This document shows positions 6,701 through 9,205 of a stretch of 9,205 nt of DNA, piece after piece (the first letter of the stretch is position 1; every line of letters begins with the position of its first letter). Source of the DNA: Treponema sp. (lineage in GTDB: Bacteria; Spirochaetota; Spirochaetia; Treponematales; Breznakiellaceae); the NCBI GenBank assembly GCA_031268245.1, contig JAIRXN010000121.1:1-9205 (forward strand). Direction: 5' to 3'. A program made the translations under genes and the position numbers. The notes under the pieces are model-generated. The model saw only the letters and a list, made by a program, of their open reading frames with translations. It ran no database searches and was not told the DNA's origin.

Positions 6701-7670
6701 CTCCCCTCTCTCCAAGGTTAACCTGGCCCAGGTCTATCAGATTTCCGGACGCCTGGAGATGGCCCGGCTCTATGCCGAAGACTGCCTTAAAGGGAGCGAC
6801 CTTTCCTGGATGCTCAACTACGGCATAGATCCGGTACGCTACCGCCGGGATCTCCATGAGATCCTCTATAAAACGTATAGAGGGCTTGAAAAGTCGGAGG
6901 CATTCAAACCCTCAGGAAGCCTGTCTGAGGCTGCCGGAAACCTCATCCGGCGCATTCATTACCGCTTCAAGTATGAGGTTCACCGGAGGCTTTACAAAAA
7001 ATACTGTCTTCTGGGCGCCGACGCATACCGGGGAGAATCTTTTGCCGGCGGAGAACAGCATCCGGATGCGCTGATCCAGTATTACAATGCCTTTGAAGAT
7101 TATCCGAAACGCGCCCTCAATTACCTCCGCCGGGCCAGGGACTTTGAAACGAACATTATCCCCGCTGCGCTGCCCTCATATAAATATGAGGAAGGCAAGC
7201 TCTTTAAAAACCCCGCGCAAACAGCAGCCGCACTGGAAGGTTTCGATCCCGTCTGGGAACAGGATATGATTGCGGATGCCTATACGGATCTTGCAAAATT
7301 TTCCCGCGGCTCCCAAAGGCGCCAGGCCGCCGAAGAACTCTATGCCATCAACCGGGGAGGGCTCAGACAGGAAGGGCTGCGGCTTCCCGCGGAGATCAGT
7401 GTTCAGGCCGGAGAGCGGGCCTTGACAAATCATCTCATAAGGCTTGTAAAGAGATCGGGTGTCGAAATTGTTGACGGCGCCCGTTACAGCATCAGTCTTG
7501 AGCTGTCCCTTTCACCGGGAGACTACGATTACAGTATCCACTGCGAATTACGGGACAGAAACAGAAATGTAACGGTTCTCCGCCGCAGTTTCCCCCTCCC
7601 GTCTCTTTCAAAAAAGGATCTTGCAGCGTGCATTCGTGCTGTCGGTGATACTATTTTTACGGAGGAGTAA
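3732..7670 (+). CDS. TgpA-like membrane transglutaminase fused to TPR protein
   Basis: This 1312-residue protein joins two modules usually encoded separately. The first is TgpA-like: about seven membrane helices (16-216), an external domain with a transglutaminase fold, then a helix (about 583-600) and a basic cytoplasmic tail (601-696). The catalytic triad is visible as Cys459 (KKGYCSYYA), His503 (NMAHAWVE) and Asp519 (GWMEFDPTSD). After a second hydrophobic stretch (about 722-738), which resembles a signal peptide ending near GRAQDA, come about eight tandem 34-35-residue TPR repeats (751-1025), a helical linker, and a mixed alpha/beta C-terminal domain (about 1215-1312). An odd number of helices before the transglutaminase puts it outside the cytoplasm. 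The TPR side depends on whether 698-714 also spans the membrane. The ATG lies 3 nt after the DUF58 stop with a weak ribosome site. The substrate is unknown; a protease, crosslinking or purely binding role are all possible. Confidence 0.9.
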   Translation: MQLYTPHSKIPAVESSVALTLHSLALFTILFQFRLVSRDMADSPVFVTTLLAGFLGGLSFALTVKAPLVSFSGLVLVPWVCRFFISIPRYFSPDLAVSLDSLLLNLDRNYFVVLIPYYWAAFSTAASLKSRTFLRASIVAGMVLLLIVYSMARTVNIGLYRFPVVMILIFSGLLLLEAAALLFSLPREVRLRRGEILSAAAVLILLALLGGFLFLKPSQERAVEQGGGLLEPKLFSFDFSQFLRLETEISMKDDLVFIVKKDSEDSHILLRRYVLSGYSRKQGFFRMEDIDEKTHPQRLPGIRTLFDDPGPIRDSRLTNQEYYLVNFDSAAFIGMNAPLEAVPFETWDTSSFISAYAVQSRVCEALSFELYDSLLEPPSAENLGLSAEEYALYTEYGGDKRLAAYAQEITEGLNFYWEKVDAVYEWLKYGDYRYSLKPGIAPDGDQLSYFLFESKKGYCSYYAFSMALLLRSIGIPARVGAGFFINPDENTFDYYPVRSNMAHAWVEVPFPGYGWMEFDPTSDELAAGEEFRFSSGDQSQFERLMKEILDNHSKLRAKEGTEEEREFSVMDTFLAGARRVLQSYWPFIILVILPLLFLWIRCGKLLRSRTLRKDRKKALLLWAHVRRRLSLAGLRRRSLTGEAEWAKSVEGSIGGTYALYQGAAAARFAPEYGPESLMAMQDAYRVFRAAYRDAIPLWRRILAWILPPLALFSGIPKGSIGKNTVVLIFFSLLLFSLGGGGRAQDAFPLPDELFRRAAEAEEGELWERAIELYSRGKELYPIEPRFPWALGNLYFGRGLYTLAWEEYRITENLIPDNPDILFRLSRTAAYLNEDLVSVDYLERVLAINPDDREAIRNLGWMYYKVHRLAEGQQLMLRAMERFGPDSDFAMTLGTLYADNFNYDEGKKWYLEAIIGGERAGDRVFTSVAHYNLSILETRFYRFGSAFDRTNAALASEDRASGHLARGESYLRQMDFNKALEDYEAAYDSDTSPLSKVNLAQVYQISGRLEMARLYAEDCLKGSDLSWMLNYGIDPVRYRRDLHEILYKTYRGLEKSEAFKPSGSLSEAAGNLIRRIHYRFKYEVHRRLYKKYCLLGADAYRGESFAGGEQHPDALIQYYNAFEDYPKRALNYLRRARDFETNIIPAALPSYKYEEGKLFKNPAQTAAALEGFDPVWEQDMIADAYTDLAKFSRGSQRRQAAEELYAINRGGLRQEGLRLPAEISVQAGERALTNHLIRLVKRSGVEIVDGARYSISLELSLSPGDYDYSIHCELRDRNRNVTVLRRSFPLPSLSKKDLAACIRAVGDTIFTEE
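7661..7667 (+). promoter_or_regulatory. Strong ribosome binding site deciding the YwaF-like start
   Basis: GGAGGAG lies 4 nt before ATG 7672 (GGAGG core 6 nt before) and overlaps the TAA stop of the preceding gene. It is the best Shine-Dalgarno sequence in the operon and fixes the start at 7672 rather than at the in-frame TTG 51 nt upstream, which falls inside the preceding gene. It implies that the last gene is translated efficiently and perhaps independently. Confidence 0.85.
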
Positions 7671-7671
7671 A

Positions 7672-8709
7672 ATGAGTGAACAGAAACTTGTTTCTGCCCT
7701 TACTTTCGCTCTCATTGTTGTTTTTTGCGTTTCCGCCCTGATCTATGCCTGGTTCAGCATCTTCCGCAAAGCGCGGAACAAGGTAGCGGGCCTCCATGCC
7801 CGGAACCGGAAAAGCATCCTTTTTGACGGCGGATTTGCCCTCAGCACGGCGCTTTTGGGCTTCTCTTTTATGAGCCACTATCCCTATAACCGCTATAACT
7901 TTCTCCACTGCATGATCTACATCTGGTGTGCGTACCTGGGTTTTGTACTGGCCCGTTATTGCGGGACTAAAAGGCAGAATACTACCGGACTTAAACATGC
8001 AGGCGGACAGAAAACAAAGTTCCCTGCAGTATCCCTGTTTTTTGCCTGCTTCTACCTGTTTTTTATTCTTTTAAAGCTTTTCATGTTTACCGACCGGAAT
8101 TTCTACCTCCGCCTGCCCCTCAATGTCTGCAACATCGCCGTGGACATCATCGTGCTCAGGCTCTTCTTCAAGAATGACATGCTTGATAACTATGCCCTTA
8201 CCCTGGGTTTTTTGGGCGCCGTGATGAACTTTGTTATGGGCGCCTGGCACAATGACAGTTACAATCCCTTTGTGCTTATTCCCGGAGAGCTGGGCTTCTA
8301 CTATCCCCAGGTTATAGAGGCCACGCTGGCACATTCATTCCTGCTGAGTTTTTGTATCTATGCGTTTTTTACAGGAGGCATTGTCCCCAATCCAAAAGCC
8401 ATGGCAAAGAATTTTATCTGGATAGTGCCGCTGTTTGCGGTATTTGTGTTTACAAACCAGATATATACGGGGGACTATTTTTTTACAGGAACACTGCGCG
8501 ATACGCCGCCGCTTCTTCTGGCAATCTACAATGCAGCGCCCTTCGTTTTTGACGTAAAGATAGGCGGCCGCCTCTTTGAGATAAACATTCTTCACAATCT
8601 TATAGTGATTGCGTTAAGTTTTATGGTGATGCTTGTGGCGAACCTGCTGCTCCTGAAGATTTACAGGATGATCCATGGTTCGGACAGATTGCGGGCAGAC
8701 ACTATTTAA
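7672..8709 (+). CDS. YwaF/TIGR02206-like integral membrane protein
   Basis: This 345-residue protein is almost wholly membrane-embedded, with roughly eight to ten hydrophobic segments (for example 9-30, 75-94, 118-138, 173-190, 219-236, 246-262 and 306-328) and no signal-peptide cleavage site. The segment LRLPLNVCN (146-154) resembles the conserved Leu-Pro-Leu-His-x-Cys-Asn signature of the YwaF/TIGR02206 family, with Asn in place of the usual His. Later HSFLLSFCIY and the TGDYFFTG plus pre-C-terminal Pro-rich loop also fit that family. The eukaryotic relative TMEM164 has been described as an acyltransferase, but the bacterial members have no settled function, and the His-to-Asn change warns against transferring it. 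It follows the fusion gene after 1 nt, so it is surely in the same operon. It overlaps the convergent DHH gene by 8 bp. Family assignment is from motif memory and moderately sure. Confidence 0.7.
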   Translation: MSEQKLVSALTFALIVVFCVSALIYAWFSIFRKARNKVAGLHARNRKSILFDGGFALSTALLGFSFMSHYPYNRYNFLHCMIYIWCAYLGFVLARYCGTKRQNTTGLKHAGGQKTKFPAVSLFFACFYLFFILLKLFMFTDRNFYLRLPLNVCNIAVDIIVLRLFFKNDMLDNYALTLGFLGAVMNFVMGAWHNDSYNPFVLIPGELGFYYPQVIEATLAHSFLLSFCIYAFFTGGIVPNPKAMAKNFIWIVPLFAVFVFTNQIYTGDYFFTGTLRDTPPLLLAIYNAAPFVFDVKIGGRLFEINILHNLIVIALSFMVMLVANLLLLKIYRMIHGSDRLRADTI

Positions 8710-9205
8710 TTTTTTCGAGTATTTCCGAAATAACCCTGTCGGCATCCGCATAAGATACCTGGCAGGTTCCTACCTGATGGTGCCCCCCGCCGCCGTATTT
8801 AAGGAGAATGCTGCCTATATCCGCTGTTGCGGTTCTGTTGATGATACTATAACCCACGGTGATGGCGGCGTTGATCTTGTTCTTGCCGTCTACTATCCAG
8901 ACGGATATGTTCTGCTCGGGGAACAGGGTGTAGAGAAGGAAGCGGTTTCCCGCATAGATCGGCTCTATATTCCGGAGATCTACCACCACCACATTGCCTT
9001 CAACCCTGGAATGTGCCTTTATCATTTCCCGGAAGAGGGAATCCTGTTCAAAGTAGACTTCCAGCCTTTCCTTTACATCGGGTGACTGGAGGATCTCGTC
9101 TATGGTCTGTTCGCTGCAGGCCTTGGCAAGCTTCTTCATTAAATCGTAGTTGCTGATTGTAAAATTTCTGAAACGGCCCAGACCTGTACGGGGATCCATG
9201 ATAAA
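8702..9205 (-). CDS. DHH/DHHA1 phosphoesterase, C-terminal part
   Basis: The visible 167 residues are the C-terminal part of a DHH-superfamily phosphoesterase. The frame runs off the right edge without a start, so the N-terminal DHH catalytic domain lies outside the window. The DHHA1 substrate-binding domain is clear: a beta-rich stretch around NVVVVDLRN, then IYAGNRFLLYTLFP, and the signature GGGGHHQVGTCQV, close to the end. DPRTGLGRFRNF near the edge matches the linker region of the exopolyphosphatase-like subgroup. Relatives cleave short oligonucleotides, cyclic dinucleotide products or polyphosphate; which substrate applies cannot be decided from this part. It is transcribed leftward, converging on the MoxR operon, and its TAG stop lies inside the last codons of the YwaF-like gene. 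Internal ATG 9199 is unlikely to be the start, as homology continues upstream of it. Confidence 0.9.
   Translation of the reverse strand, partial: FIMDPRTGLGRFRNFTISNYDLMKKLAKACSEQTIDEILQSPDVKERLEVYFEQDSLFREMIKAHSRVEGNVVVVDLRNIEPIYAGNRFLLYTLFPEQNISVWIVDGKNKINAAITVGYSIINRTATADIGSILLKYGGGGHHQVGTCQVSYADADRVISEILEKIK

Noticed and set aside
1459..8709. Classification as a Bat aerotolerance operon
   Set aside because: MoxR, DUF58 and TPR parts are shared, but no BatA/BatB von Willebrand proteins or BatD-like gene are present, and a transglutaminase takes the central place.
1..9205. CRISPR arrays, tRNA or rRNA genes, insertion sequences
   Set aside because: No regularly spaced repeats, cloverleaf-like sequences, transposase motifs or terminal inverted repeats were seen on either strand.

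Overview
The window looks like the chromosome of a spirochaete, most likely of the Treponema lineage. This rests on recognition of gene families: a YwaF/TIGR02206-type membrane protein (the family is named after a Treponema pallidum protein), a spirochaete-style DHH/DHHA1 phosphoesterase, and a MoxR-DUF58-transglutaminase-TPR cluster. The coding DNA is moderately GC-rich and the spacers are AT-rich. The genus is an inference; there is no rRNA or other marker gene to confirm it.

Left edge (1-300): an AT-rich stretch with no secure gene. It holds an uninterrupted run of 21 G, two tandem leftward sigma70-type promoters (one with a perfect TTGACA and 17-bp spacing), and a hairpin that folds best in leftward RNA. 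All of this points to a leftward gene beyond the left edge whose leader or N-terminal coding part contains the C21 tract, a possible phase-variation switch.

Regulator (301-1302, minus): a GntR-type winged-helix repressor fused to a LacI/GalR-type effector-binding domain, the AraR-like layout. Its promoter is flanked by an inverted repeat (AATACCCCGTT / AACGGGGGTATT) that is a good candidate autoregulatory operator. The regulator diverges from the operon described next.

Main operon (1459-8709, plus): four tightly packed genes. They are a MoxR-family AAA+ ATPase, a DUF58 membrane protein, a 1312-residue fusion of a TgpA-like membrane transglutaminase with an eight-repeat TPR protein, and a YwaF/TMEM164-like integral membrane protein. 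Junctions are a 4-bp overlap, a 3-nt gap and a 1-nt gap. MoxR and DUF58 proteins usually act together, the ATPase being thought to remodel or mature a partner complex. Here the partners appear to be an envelope transglutaminase-fold protein and an attached TPR scaffold. The fusion, and the YwaF-like gene in the same operon, are the most unusual parts of the window.

Right edge (8702-9205, minus): the C-terminal part of a DHH/DHHA1 phosphoesterase, convergent with the operon and overlapping its last gene by 8 bp, with no clear terminator between them.
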